Shown in pieces: positions 23,330 to 34,470 of a DNA stretch of 64,000 bases (its first letter is position 1; each line of letters begins with the position of its first letter). Location of the stretch: NCBI GenBank assembly GCA_037957365.1, contig JARHVA010003636.1, positions 1,236,001 to 1,300,000 on the forward strand, read 5' to 3'. The position numbers and the translations under genes are program-made. The notes under the pieces were generated by a model. It was given only the letters and a program-made list of their open reading frames with translations. It was not told the origin of the DNA and did no database searches. The DNA is from Torreya grandis (lineage: Eukaryota > Streptophyta > Pinopsida > Cupressales > Taxaceae).

Positions 23330-23640
23330 GTGATGAATTTTGCTGCCCAAGTTCTTGCTGCCCACGTCCTTACCTGCGTCCTTCCCCGTGTTTTCCACGC
23401 TTTGTGCAAGGGTGGCAATTTTCACCACCCCTACACTTGTCTTTCACCTTCCGTGCAAGGGCGGCAAATTTTGCCGCCCCTACTTTTCCTTCCTTGTCTG
23501 CAAGGATGGCAAAAATTGTCGCCTCTACATGTTTTCTTTCCAACTACAAGGGCAGCAATTTTTGCCGCCTTTACCCCCTTTTTCCAACTTTCTGCATGGG
23601 CAATGATTTTCGCCGCCCCTGCATTTTTTCCTCTAATTTT
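23330..23640. repeat. Palindrome array 2 in element A 3' LTR
   Basis: Six units. The one at 23459-23479 has perfect arms GGGCGGCAAA and TTTGCCGCCC around one base. Differences between units and from the 5' LTR are mainly C-to-T and G-to-A. Confidence 0.8.
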
Positions 23641-23798
23641 TCTCAACTCTCAGGAATTTTTTGAGTTGTCCCTTTCTTTCCCTTTCTCCTCATTTTCCAT
23701 TCCTTCTTCCATCCTGGCCTTTTTAAGTGACCCCCAATAACCAATATCTCTTAAATTGTGCTCTCCCTCTCTCGCCCACTCTCCTCTTATCTGTGATC

Positions 23799-26700
23799 AT
23801 GACTGCAGCATCTTCAGCAGACTCCTGCACACCTACTCCCATTCAGTCAGGATCATTCTCAATGACGGAAGCGTCTCCCAAGAAGGCAAAAAGCATGAAA
23901 TACAAATACCAGGGGGTCTTCCCACCTATATCAGTCTCCTCGAATGTTGATGACATTTGAGATACTGAGATCAGCCACGTGGACATGGCCAAGTTCCTGG
24001 TACGAACAAAGGCGACAAATCCCAGCACTGGGATAAAGAGGATCATTGAGAGCAACATCCTCTTGGTGGCCGCCTTTCTGATAACATCACATCATGCTGA
24101 GTTCATCCTCTAATGCACACATTTTTACAACAAAGAGATCATATTAGTTTCAGATGCTAGTGGCAACATGATAATTTGGTTGGACCCCGAATTTATCGAC
24201 AAAGTTTTTATGTGCCCTCCAGCCACCGAAGTAACCCAAATTAACTTCGGAAACGCACAGAAGGAGTGTGATAAAGACCCTGAGAGGGCAAAGAAAGTTA
24301 TAAACTACAAGTGGCTAAAGACCCCCAGGACCAGCCTCTCTAGATGGCCAAAGAACTTTCTGAGGAGTGATTTTGTCAAAGAAGTTGGTGACTTGATCAC
24401 CCTTCTCAACAGGGTACAGGGCCTCCCATCTTCTTCACAATTCCATGAATGGATGTACCCATTCATTAAGATCATCTTCCAGGGTAAGCAAACCATCTTT
24501 TGGGAAGAGCAAATCAGCAATGCTCTCTATGAATAGTTACGCAGGGTACAGACTTCCTTCAAGTTCTACATGACTTCATACTTAGTTTACATAGCTACTG
24601 CCATGCGGTCTTTCCTGGGATTAACTACAGTAGGAAATAGAAAGACTACCCCAGTCTACTCATATTATCCTTAGCTAATGCTTCAGGGGTCAACATGTCA
24701 TTTCGAATGAGTAAATGATGCATTCTTTGCCGTGTTCTTGTGTCTCTTTGATCCTCAGCTCGAGCAAAAGAGAATATTAGACAAGGCCTAGGCAGTGGTA
24801 AATGATTATGGCTACATGTTCCTCTAGTTTTCCACTTTCTGCTATCTTCAGGTTGGTTTTTACCAAGGCTACCCCTATATGCTCCCTAGGTTCCCTTCAA
24901 ACAAATTAGTTCTAATGGAACTTTGCTGACAACTGGCTGTTGTGCATACTAAACAGATGGAACTTAAGAGACCCGATTTCAAGTTTCCAATCCAGATTGG
25001 CAGGTTTTCAATTGCTACATCAACCAAAGCCAAGGTCATGGAAATAGAAATGCAGATGGTTACTATCAAGCCATTCAAGAGATGGGAAAAATTTGACTAC
25101 AATGGAGTCAAGGAAAAGATCAGAAGGAAAATTTAGTCCCACGAGCCAATGATTGAGGATATCTGGGTGGACCTGAGGATGGTTGAAGAAATAAGGAAAA
25201 TGGACTATTGTCATCTAACACTAGAGTAGATTGAATATCTCGAGCTTGCAGAGATCCCATCTGGTCTAATTGATGATGGGAACGTCATAAATAATAGGTA
25301 TCTGACAGAAAAGGTTATTGGTTCCCATCTCCCTCCTATTCAGTGGTCTCAGAAGGAGCTAACTTCTCTGAGAAAAAGATTTGAACCAATATTGGCTAAC
25401 ACCAATGATTGGTTAGCAGCCAAAGGGATCACCCTGAAAGAATTCATTACGGGATTAGAGGCTAACTACCAGGTAGAATTTAAGAGGAAAGTAGAGAATA
25501 TAAATAAAAATAAAGGTGACGTCCCTTCTCCTTCTAGGCCTCACAAGCCTAGAATCATATTCATATCTAAAAATCCTAAGACCACCCAAGGGCCTGAAAC
25601 GACAGCCGAAGGAACTAAAGAACAAAGTACTCAAGCACAGGCAGCTCAGCCCATAGAAATAGATAATCAACCATTAGGGCAACCAAGTGCTGGGTCTCCA
25701 CTCTCACAGGAACAAGCGCAGCTGAGCAAGAGCCTATCTCCTTCTCCCCCTCAGTCTCCTATGGTTCCCTCTTCTCCCATCTCTCTTATCAGTGTTCCCT
25801 CCTCCAGAGCCACTTCTCCTTCCAAAGTTGTATTTGGCAATCCTCAGGGTCCTTTTGGAAGTTCTCCTCGCTCTTTTGGATCCATTCCAAGTTTATCATC
25901 TCCTTCCTTCAACTTGCCAGCAAGCCCTGCACCCGAGCCAAAAATAGTAGTTGGTGCAGTCTCTCCAGTTACTTCAACTGCAACTACTATCGCCACTAGT
26001 AGTGTTGAAGTTGCTACAGTAACACCAGTAGAGACAACCATTACCATAACAGGTACTTCTCTCCCACCTTAGATGTCTGCTTTCATGCTAAAAAGAAAGA
26101 AGATGTCCATCTCCCCAGATGAGTTTGACTTTGGCAAGATAGTGCCGGTGAAAGCAAAGGCTCCGAAGAGGCCAAGAATCCTCTCCAAATTAGTCAAAGA
26201 AAAAGGGCAAAAATTTTTGGAAATGGCCAAGCCCCCACAAGACGCAACCCTTGAGGGTTTCGAGATGAGTAGCTATTCCATCTCTCATGTTGAACATGGC
26301 AAAGTTACTCATGAAAGTGCGAAAAGTGATCTTCAGTCTGCCATGGACATTATGGTCCAGAAATTTGACAGAGAAAAAGAGATGAAGGATCATTACAAAG
26401 CTAGAATAGAGCAGCTGATGGTAGTGATCAAAAGGTTCACTCTTCCTCCTGAAGTAGCAACTCCAGAGGCCTTCTCAGTGGATGACTCAGTCATTCAAAA
26501 GGCAAAAAGGAATTATTTAAAGAGAAAAGTCCTGGAGGACTATATCGAAAGGATGCATACTCAGAGAGTTTCTTTGCTATCAGAGGTTGTAGAAAGGACA
26601 GGTAAAATGAAGAAAGTGAAAGCACAGGTAGATGATTTTGTCTCCCTTATCTCTCAAGAAATTGACAACTTGGAGAAAGATCTCGACATATGGAAAAAAA

Positions 26701-27209
26701 TGAAAGATCTCAAGAAGAGCACCTTGATATCTATTGGTGTCATCTCCAACAAGGACTCCTATGTTGAGATCAAGGAGTCACTGGTCTTCAGAATCTAGGT
26801 ACTCAAAGACTTAATTGATGATCTTAAAGCTTTCAAGGAAGCTAGTGAGAAGAGTGACTTGAGCCTGCTAAATAAGTTAGAAGAGCTACCATGCAACTTG
26901 ATCTCTAAGGACCATCAGTTCCTTTTGGTAGAGGAGATGATTCAAAATTTCAAGGAGATGATTCAAAAAGATTTTGAAGAAAAATCATTCTCAATGTCTT
27001 CGGTGGACAGCATTCTAGATGCTCAGTTAACTTTATAGAATCTAAAATCTAGGTTAACTGGCCACGCTAAAGCCATTACAACATTGAAAGATGCATTGAT
27101 CAGAGTGAGAATCATCTCCAAGAATGTAGTTGCGCTAGACAGCATAGAAATTTAGGCATCTATCGCAATGTATGATGCTCATCTGAAGAGACCTAACAGC
27201 CCGAACTGA
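23799..27209 (+). pseudogene. LTR-embedded coding region, 3' LTR copy (about 1,137 codons, one frame)
   Basis: From ATG 23799 to TGA 27207 the frame never shifts and is broken only by stops. Residues 1-45 are Ser/Thr/Pro-rich. About 50-500 look globular, with Trp/Phe-rich segments such as SRWPKNFLRSDF and FHEWMYPFIKI. About 560-755 are Pro/Ser/Thr-rich. A TAG (26070), shared by both LTRs, is followed at once by ATG 26073. The rest (about 380 residues) is Lys/Glu/Leu-rich and coiled-coil-like, with KAKRNYLKRKVLEDYIERM as an example. There is no catalytic motif. The layout recalls the 'putative gypsy-type transposon' proteins of plant Tat-group elements, but I cannot confirm this. It may be one protein or two. 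Confidence 0.75.
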
Positions 27210-27391
27210 ATCTCTCTCTCCTTTCTTCTTCTATCCTTATGCACTTCTATTTTGTGCAAAGTGCATGCAGTTTTGAAAAATGTAATTACATGTAAAAAGT
27301 TTGGAAAAATATCTAAAAGTCAAAGATGAGTCATCTATGACTAAGATATTTTGTATATTTTATTATTTTCTCTTTTTGAGGATTTTTTCTC

Positions 27392-27399
27392 TATATATA
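27392..27399 (+). promoter_or_regulatory. TATA box of element A (3' LTR)
   Basis: TATATATA, conserved with 15513-15520. In this LTR it would drive transcription out into element B. Confidence 0.5.
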
Positions 27400-27472
27400 G
27401 TGGAGACCTCATTTGTAAATTATCTTGGAAAAAATTAATAGCAAATACTCTGTTGAAATTGAAGCAATCTTC

Positions 27473-27835
27473 GAGACTTTGTGCTCATTTTTGTAACTCA
27501 TATTTCATTAAATGAATGAGAAGCAGGTTCATTTCAAACTTTGTGTTGAGATTATCTGTGTTGTTTAGGAAATAGTTCTTAAGCCCTTTTTCCTGATAAT
27601 ATCTTGTTTATTTAATTTAATAAGCGTGGGTGTGTTAGTATTATCTAGGGGTTTTTTTGGAAGGTAGAAGATAGACTTTGTGCTGATTTTATCTTTAAGA
27701 TTCAGTTATCTTTTGCAGTTTTAGGTGAAGACTTTGTGCTTCACTTTACTCTATGGTTGTATTTGTTCTGAATCGGTAAAGGAAGCTACGAAAGACTTTG
27801 TGCTTGCGTGAGTGTTCTTGTGGACTTTGTTACTT
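27473..27835 (+). repeat. GACTTTGTGCTT-like repeat cluster, 3' LTR
   Basis: Six copies near 27473, 27535, 27669, 27727, 27792 and 27820, in the same order as in the 5' LTR. Confidence 0.65.
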
Positions 27836-28176
27836 CAGGTGATTTCTTGCTCTCTGTTTAATATCATTCTTGAAAGAAGAGGAGTGTTGTTAGCTTAAGG
27901 ACTAGGATTTCCCCCTTTTGTTCTTTATACATTACTTCTAAAAAAAGAGAAGTAGATGCTGTTATACCACCCCCATGTGTTATTTTTTGCTTAATTATAT
28001 ATATGCATATAGCACGTAAGTATTTATAGGGAACCTCCCCTTGATGAGAGGAGAGATTTACTTCATCCAAATCTGGTAAACCCATACTTTTCATGATATA
28101 AATCTCCCTATGCTGTGGCTGATATACCCATTTTGTCATCAGTTAGTTGACGACAAAATATTCACCCAACAAAGTT

Positions 28177-29243
28177 GACTATGTATTTGTTCATGATGAT
28201 CTTGTTCACTAGGTCAGTGTTTGAGTTGTTTGAGCATATACAAAAGTGAGATAAGATGACTATGATAATTTGAGGATGATGAAGGGGACATAAGGAGTGA
28301 AGCCATATATTTAAAAGTGGTCATGTGTTCTTGTTTTTTTAATAAAATTATAAAGGAGTGAATGGGTTCACATGAGATCTATAAGGGTTACAAGGGCCTT
28401 ATTAAAAGGTGTAGTTCTTAAGGCTGACCCATGGATGATATGGCCAACTTATGAAGATTAAATTGAACTATGTCTTCATGTGAGAGATGAATTAAGGGAT
28501 AAGACATGCCTAATGGCCAACCAAGGTGTTGATTATCATTATTACTCTATAAATAGTGGAATCAAATATGATGGTTTCTAGACTTGTAAGTGAGTGACTC
28601 AGGAGAGATTGGAGAGAGGCTTGTGTGTGTAGAGTGCCCTATGGATAAGTTGATGATAAGATCAATTTGAAGACTATTTATATGACATTTTGGTCATAAT
28701 TTTGTTGGGATAATTGTGCTCTTATTGTTTGAGTACGAGTGAAAGTGAAGAGTGATAATTAGAGGTCCATCATTAGGTGTTGAAGACATCAGTGCAAAGG
28801 TGGATGTGTTCATAGGTGTTGTTATGTAAGCTCAACATCTAAGGTGTTTTTATCCTCCTTATGAGGTGAAACTTGCTAAAAGGTTTGGTTGTTGTTTAGG
28901 CTTAGCTAAACATGTATGAAAACACCTTGTGGGATTGTAGTCTCACTAAATAGGGATTGTAGTTCCTTGATAATTTATAAATGGTCTAAATTTTTTCTTG
29001 TTATTTTATGACATTAGTCCAATTGTAGGTTCATGTGGGTTTTATTCCCCAAGAGGGTTTCCCATGTATGTCATATGTTATGTTCTTGATCTTGTATTGT
29101 ATTTCTTGTTCATTGATATGAATGATGTGTATACCTCATTAATGCATGTATTGAATGATTAAGAGTTTGGAAAGATTAGAATTGAATTTGAATTAGTTGG
29201 GCTCACTAATTCATCCCCCATTATAGTGATTGTACCTCCAACA
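28177..29243 (+). repeat. Element B 5' LTR, right part
   Basis: Resumes after element A and its AAGTT. From about 28710 it aligns with 40520-41029 (for example GGTGTTGAAGACATCAGTG and ACACCTTGTGGGATTGTAGT) and ends CTCCAACA. The part 28177-28710 has no match in the shortened 3' LTR. Confidence 0.85.
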
Positions 29244-29244
29244 A

Positions 29245-29256
29245 TTAGTATTAGAG
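29245..29256 (+). promoter_or_regulatory. Element B primer binding site, initiator-Met tRNA type
   Basis: TTAGTATTAGAG, equal to TTGGTATCAGAG after one G-to-A and one C-to-T change, starting two bases after the LTR. Confidence 0.65.
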
Positions 29257-29306
29257 TAGGTGCTTTGATAAATGATTGATAGATTGAAGGTCATCCAAGG
29301 TACAAT

Positions 29307-30385
29307 ATGGGTAGTCATCAAGGTTGTTTCTATACTAAGCAAGCTTTGATGTTTAATGGATCCAATTATTATTTTTGGAGTGAAAGGATGAGGACATACA
29401 TTATGTCCCTAGGGTTTGATGTATGGTAATCTATTATGGATGGTTATGTTGTTCCTATTACTCCATCTAGTGTTGTACACAAAAAGTTATTTGAAAACAA
29501 TTCTAAGGCAATGAATGCTATCACTTGTGGTCTTTCTGAGACTAAATACACCAAAGGAATCCATTGTAACTCTGATAAAGACACATGGTACAAAATTTAT
29601 ATATTTTTTGAAGGAGATTCAAAGGTCAATCTTGTTAAGTTATAGACTCACATAAGGCAATTTGAAAGTCTCAAGATGAAGGAAGAATATTCTATGACAT
29701 TCTTTCTATAGAGAGTTGATGAGACTGTGAAGATCATCAGAGGTCTTAGAGAGAATATTGAAGAGTCTAATATAGTCTAAAAGGTATTAAGTCTCTATCT
29801 CTCAATTTTTATCCAAAAGTATCTACTATAGAAGAGAGTCATGAAATTACTCAGTTGAAGATGGATCAATTTCATGGCACCCTTACTAAATATGAAATGA
29901 GAGTAAATGATGATATACCTCTAAAGAATGAAGTTGTATTCAAGATAGAGATGAATCCCAAGAATAAATTCCAAGGTAATAAATCCAAAGAGGATGACAT
30001 ATCTGATATTAATAAGGATGAACTAATTACTTTAATTACTAGAAAATTGAACATCGGCTCAAAAAAGTATAAGGGTAAATCACCCTTCAAATGTTTCAAC
30101 TATGGAGAGACAGGACATATTTCTTGGAAGTGCCCTCATAAGCATGATAAGAATGACGATGACGATCTTGGTGAAGGTCATGATGAAGACAAGAAGACAT
30201 ATAGGAAGAAAAAATTAAAAAAGTCTAACAATAAGAAGTCCTTTAAGAATAAGAAGAGTCTCTACACCAAGGAAGATTACAATTCATTAGATGAGAGTGA
30301 AAATAGTGACTCAGAATTTGATCATGAATATGATGGTTTTGATGAAAATGAATCCCTATTCATGGATAAAGAAGGAAACTATTAA
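29307..30385 (+). pseudogene. Element B gag, Sirevirus-like
   Basis: From ATG 29307 the sequence follows Sirevirus/Maximus gag: FNGSNYYFWSERMRTYIM, then KAMNAITCGLSETKY, then DTWYKIYIFFEGDSKV, then THIRQFESLKMKEEYSM, then (frame changed) MDQFHGTLTKYEMRV. A zinc knuckle CFNYGETGHISWKC (near 30092-30133) has lost its second Cys (Tyr). The tail to 30385 is very rich in Lys, Asp, Glu and Asn. Stops near 29430, 29643 and 29708 and a frameshift before 29855 inactivate it. The start is chosen because the gag homology begins directly after it. Confidence 0.75.
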
Positions 30386-31970
30386 CATCATAAGGTATCT
30401 ACTTGGAGTGATTCAGATAATGATGAAGATGAGGTAGATTGTGAGACTATATTGATGAATGATCTTGAAGAAATAAATATTGAGAAGATCAATAATAAGA
30501 TGAAGTCTCAACTCAAGGACTACAAGTAATTCAATGTGTTGAAGCAATATTGAATGAAGATACTAAGGAAAATGAAGATATGATCAATCATCTTAGTTAT
30601 CAATTTGCAATCCTATCTACAAGCATAAAAGCTAAAGAAGATGAATGTTTAAGGTATGTTTCTTTGAAATTTGAGTTAGAAAAGATGTCTAATAAGGTGA
30701 AGACCTTTTTAAGATTTAAAAAGAGCTCATGTGATCTTAGACAACATTCTAAGTGGTAAAAAACATGATAGCTATAGAAATGGTCTTGGATATGAAGAAG
30801 AATAAATGAATGTTAGTCAAGACAAGATGAAGAATAACTTGAAGTAGGACAATCATAATTTAAAGACAAATCATTAGACAAAGAATGAAGGTCCTAGTTG
30901 AGTAAAGACAAGTGAGATCAAACAACCAAATTCCATGAGGTATGCAAGATTCAATGGTTACTATTATAAATGTAATCAATTTGGTCATGGGGCTAGATAG
31001 TGCAAGAGACCCATTAATAATGAGTTTTTATGGGACTATGATGGGGGCCATTAGTCAAAAGAAATGAGGAAAATTAAGTGCTTCAACTGTCTTGATGTGG
31101 GACACTTTGCAAACCATTTTCCATATAATATTAGACAAGGTGAGTCCTCTTCAAAAAGGTGAGGTTATTTTATTTATCATGATAAAGGACATATTGCAAG
31201 TGTCTATCCAAACATGGTAAGACAAATCGTGTTTCCATCAAGGGTTATGGTGTGCTACAATTGTGAATAGAGAGGACACATTGCTAGGTTTTGCAAGCAA
31301 AAGTATATAAGTTAGAATAGGTTTAATCAAGATCCTAGAGTGCAAGAAAGAAGGCATGTTAACACATGGAAGCTAAAAGTGATAAGTGTGAGTCATGATG
31401 AGAATGAAAGTCCAAGTAATCTATTTTATTTTGTGTAGAATGCTTTAGAAGTTGAAGAGTGCCAAGGGCTATCATTATCTACTCATGTTATGAGTAAAGA
31501 GATCAATCTCAAAGAGAAGACCAAGGTGCTATTTGAAGCTAGTCCTAAGGTATATATGGATTTAAGTAAACATCCTATTGTTGTTGAGTATGTATCATAC
31601 AAATAACATCAACTATTTGTGCCTAGTGATGAGGTTCCAAGCTACAAGGTGGATTCTTCTAAAGAAAAGGTATGTCATTAATCGTTGTTGTCTCCATGTA
31701 TTGTCAATCCAATTCTATAAGAAAAAGATAATTTTGTAGTGGTTGAGCATGTTTCTTCTCTTAATTCCAATAAGAAGAAGAAGAACTACAAGTATTAGAT
31801 GACCAAAGAGGATAAAGAATATGAGGAGTTGTGGGCAACTCCTGATTTCACATTGTTCTAGGATATTGTGAAGTAGGGTGTCTATACCTATGCTTCTTAG
31901 AAGACATATTTTATTGTGGAGAAGAAAGTTTGTGTGCTCAATATGATAATACCAATCAGATAAGGTCTTT
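30386..31970 (+). pseudogene. Element B post-gag region with four extra CCHC zinc knuckles
   Basis: Continues gag with an acidic, helical segment (30400-30760). Between about 30955 and 31300 come four CCHC-type knuckles. YKCNQFGHGAR*CKR has lost its first Cys; KCFNCLDVGHFANHF has lost its last; GYFIYHDKGHIASVY has lost its cysteines; CYNCE*RGHIARFC keeps all four ligands but has a stop. Each keeps the central GH. The rest to 31970 is Lys/Glu/Ser-rich. No protease, integrase or RT follows. Many stops and frame changes. This may be a multi-knuckle nucleocapsid or captured host CCHC-protein sequence. Confidence 0.6.
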
Positions 31971-32002
31971 AGTTAAGGGGGAGTAGCAAGTTCATGAGAT
32001 TG

Positions 32003-32007
32003 CTCTA
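32003..32007. repeat. Element C target-site duplication, left copy
   Basis: CTCTA; its partner is at 37708-37712. Confidence 0.8.
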
Positions 32008-32684
32008 TGTTGAGTTGTGGAGCTAAAAGCTTCACTGTTTGAGCCAATGTGGAGGTTGTTGGGTTACACAGTAACCGACGTCAATTAGAACCTGCCGACA
32101 TTGGTCAGGGGTCGACCGACATCTGCTGACATTGGTTAGGCACTAGCTAACATTGGTCATCTCTAGACAGATAGAGACCAACATCGGTCATCTGTGCATT
32201 CCCAGAATTCTATTTTTGGAGAAAAGTTAGTTTGCATGTAAAGACAAAATTTAGTCTTGAGTCCACTTTTCTATTTTTGCCAGGACAAATTCAAACCTTT
32301 GATTTAGAGGTGCATCTAATGGTGGAGAATGCATGGCTCATGAACCCTAGTACTATATAATAGGGTTAGATCCTTATATCATGTAGTACAACAACAATTA
32401 AGTTGTTTGTCTCAAGGGGAATCAATTCAAGTAGTTGAGTTGATTGTAATTGATAGAGAAAGAGAGAGAACTCTTGAGGGAGAATTACTGTACATCATTG
32501 AGGTGTGAGGAGAAAGAGATTTCTTCATTGTATTTCCTTCTAGAAGAGTTTAGTACAAAATTGGTTGTTTCTCGTATCTCCTATTCTTTGTTATTTCTGA
32601 TTTCTAGTTACTTATTACTTCTAGTTTAATTTCGTGTTTAGTTGCTTATACAAAAGCAATCAATTGTATTCTAAGGTCTGAAGA
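32008..32684 (+). repeat. Element C 5' LTR
   Basis: Starts TGTTGAGTTG, ends TGAAGA (CTAACA in the partner). At 32074-32200 it holds about six imperfect copies of a CCGACATCGGTCAG-like unit. Three RCCGAC cores, the known DREB-binding (DRE/CRT) core, occur at 32074-32079, 32094-32099 and 32115-32120. Confidence 0.85.
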
Positions 32685-32686
32685 AT

Positions 32687-32698
32687 TGGTATCAGAGC
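32687..32698 (+). promoter_or_regulatory. Element C primer binding site, initiator-Met tRNA
   Basis: TGGTATCAGAGC, a perfect match to the usual plant copia site, two bases after the LTR. A degenerate second copy (TGGTATTAGAGC) follows near 32719. Confidence 0.85.
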
Positions 32699-32817
32699 TA
32701 TGTGTATACACTAACAAGTGGTATTAGAGCTAGGTTGAAGAAAAGCTCAGAGCAGGTTAGTGTTTGTTGATTACAAGTTCACTCACAGGGGTTTCTGATT
32801 GAGTGGGAGTAAAGCAA

Positions 32818-34470
32818 TGGCAGAAGAAAGTAAACTAAGAATGGACAAATTCAATGGCAAGAATTATCAATTATGGAGGATGCAGATAGAAGATTATTTG
32901 TATCAGAAAGATTTGTACTTACTGTTGGGTGGGGTTTTAAGAAAGCCCACAGATATGTAAGATGAAGAATGGAATGTTCTTGATAGAAAGGCTCTTGGAT
33001 CTATAAGGTTAAGCCTGGCATCTTCTGTGATTTCCAACCAGGGTATACTTTAAGAAACCCCTCCTTTAGAAAAGGTGTAAAAAATTGGCGAAAGGTGTAA
33101 AACACCTGACAAAAAAAATTATTTTTTGTGGTGAAAAAAATAGTTTACAAAGAAAAAATAATAATCTCCATTGGTGAATCATTCATAGTCTCTCAAACAA
33201 TGTGTAAAATCTGGGCAAATTGTGTTATTTTAAAACCACAAAAAAATTATACTATTCTATCACTTTGCGAGAGATATTTTCATACTATTCTATCACGCAT
33301 ACATCTCTTCATGCAGCATTCATACCTCCTATGATGTCTCCTTGAAATCTTGAAACCCTGAAATATGGCTAAGTTTGAAACCCTGAAACCCTGGAATCTG
33401 ACTAACTCTGAAATATGATAGGATCCTCCAAAACCTAGAATTTGCATTATAGCTCCTAGCGGTCCGAAACCCCTCTCAAACATCCTGAAAGTATATAAAT
33501 AAAATATAACTTAAAGTATAAGAAACTAGATGTCCATTATAAATGTACGCTTATACTTAAATGTTTATTTTATATATATACTGTTGGGTTCGGAAAAAAA
33601 AAGGTTTAACAAGCCAACTCCTCCACAGTAAAATGAAACTGGGATGGCGAATTCTCCCATACTGCATGAAATGGAAACTTGAAACCCGGCGAACATTCCA
33701 CAATAAGGGTTATCTGGTCGGCTGCGTGAAAGGCGAATACCGCCAGGGAAAAACTCAAACGTAACATTTGCCTTGCCGATTACAATGCTAGCAACCAGGT
33801 AAACCCAACAAAGCTTGGCGACCAAGAAACCATGGAAGGGCTCAGAAATCGCCAAAAATTACACTGGCAAAACCTCAAATTTGCCAAAATATGAAAATTT
33901 GCCACTAAATTATTCCCTATTTCCAACTTATCACATGCAAAGACAATGGTAGAGTTAATGGATACTTTGGCAAATTTATATGAAAAACCCTCAGCTTTGA
34001 ATAAGGTATATCTTATGAAGCAATTATTTAATTTGCAAATGCAGGAAGGTGGATCTATATATAGTCATCTTAATGATTTCCATGAAATTGTAAATCAGTT
34101 AAATTTACTCAAAATAGTTTTTGATGATGAAATTAAGGCTCTCAATCTTATTCTCTTTACCTGAAAGCTGGCATAGCTTGGTAATGGCAGTTAGTAATAT
34201 TGCATCTACTTCAAATATCTTGAAAGTTGATGATGTTGTTAGTGTAATCTTGAATGAAGAAATTCATAGAAAAAGCACATGAAAAACATCAGGTAATGCT
34301 TTAAGTGTTGAAAGCAGGGGAAAGCAAAGAGAGAAGGGCGAGCAAGGGAAATCAAGGTCAAAGATGGGAAGTAGATCCAAATCTAGAAATAGAAGTATAA
34401 CCTGATGGAATTGTGGAAAGAAAGGGCATGCAAAGAAAGATTATTGGTTGAAAGAAGATCAACATGAAGG
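32818..34470 (+). pseudogene. Element C gag, interrupted by element D
   Basis: The first exon-like part (32818-33038) starts at ATG and gives MDKFNGKNYQLWRMQIEDYL, then EEWNVLDRKALGSIRLSLA. The second part (33928-34470) resumes after D with KTMVELMDTLANLYEKPSA, then QEGGSIYSHLNDFHEIVNQL, then DDEIKALNL. The zinc knuckle near 34402-34446 reads *WNCGKKGHAKKDYW, with both outer cysteines lost (one to a TGA, one to Tyr). Stops near 32957 and 34162 and a frameshift after 34160 break it. Confidence 0.8.
33039..33919. mobile_element. Element D: 881-bp non-autonomous hAT-like DNA transposon
   Basis: It interrupts gag of C exactly and is flanked by TTTCCAAC (33031-33038 and 33920-33927), an 8-bp duplication. 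Its ends are CAGGGTATACTTTA and, reversed, TAGGGAATAATTTA: 11 of 14 positions match, with the (C/T)AGGG start usual for hAT. No transposase is encoded; open frames at 33561-33764 and 33565-33855 (minus) are not recognised. A short GAAACCCTGAAA-type repeat lies at 33345-33405. A 9-bp duplication (ATTTCCAAC) and a Mutator-like origin remain possible. Confidence 0.7.

Larger units (their letters stand above)
10701..28171 (+). mobile_element. Element A: 17.5-kb Tat/Ogre-like Ty3/gypsy retrotransposon with giant ORF-bearing LTRs
   Basis: The element starts TGTTG, ends CAACA and is flanked by AAGTT. Its LTRs are 5,595 and 5,553 bp and its interior 6,323 bp. The interior was one gag-pol frame: gag, aspartic protease, extra RNase H, RT, RNase H, integrase, with one frameshift near 20070 and over twenty in-frame stops. 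There is no intron-like break as reported for Ogre. Each LTR holds a hairpin array, a coding region of about 1.1 kilocodons and a promoter-like tail. Size, gag type and the second RNase H indicate the Tat group. Sampled LTR segments differ by about 3% to 15%, mostly transitions, so the insertion is old. Confidence 0.9.
22619..28171 (+). repeat. Element A 3' LTR (5,553 bp)
   Basis: Begins TATTATTTCC, against TGTTGTTTCC in the 5' LTR, so the terminal TG has decayed to TA. Ends CCCAACA followed by the AAGTT duplication. Contents are as in the 5' LTR. The coding region here has no frameshift. Confidence 0.9.

Noticed and set aside
11919..27209. Envelope gene as the identity of the LTR coding region
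   Set aside because: No signal peptide or transmembrane helix pattern seen; the C-terminus is coiled-coil-like and hydrophilic.
10701..28171. A segmental duplication of a host gene (coding region repeated 11.9 kb apart)
   Set aside because: The repeats have TG..CA ends, a target-site duplication, a primer site and gag-pol between them, so they are LTRs.
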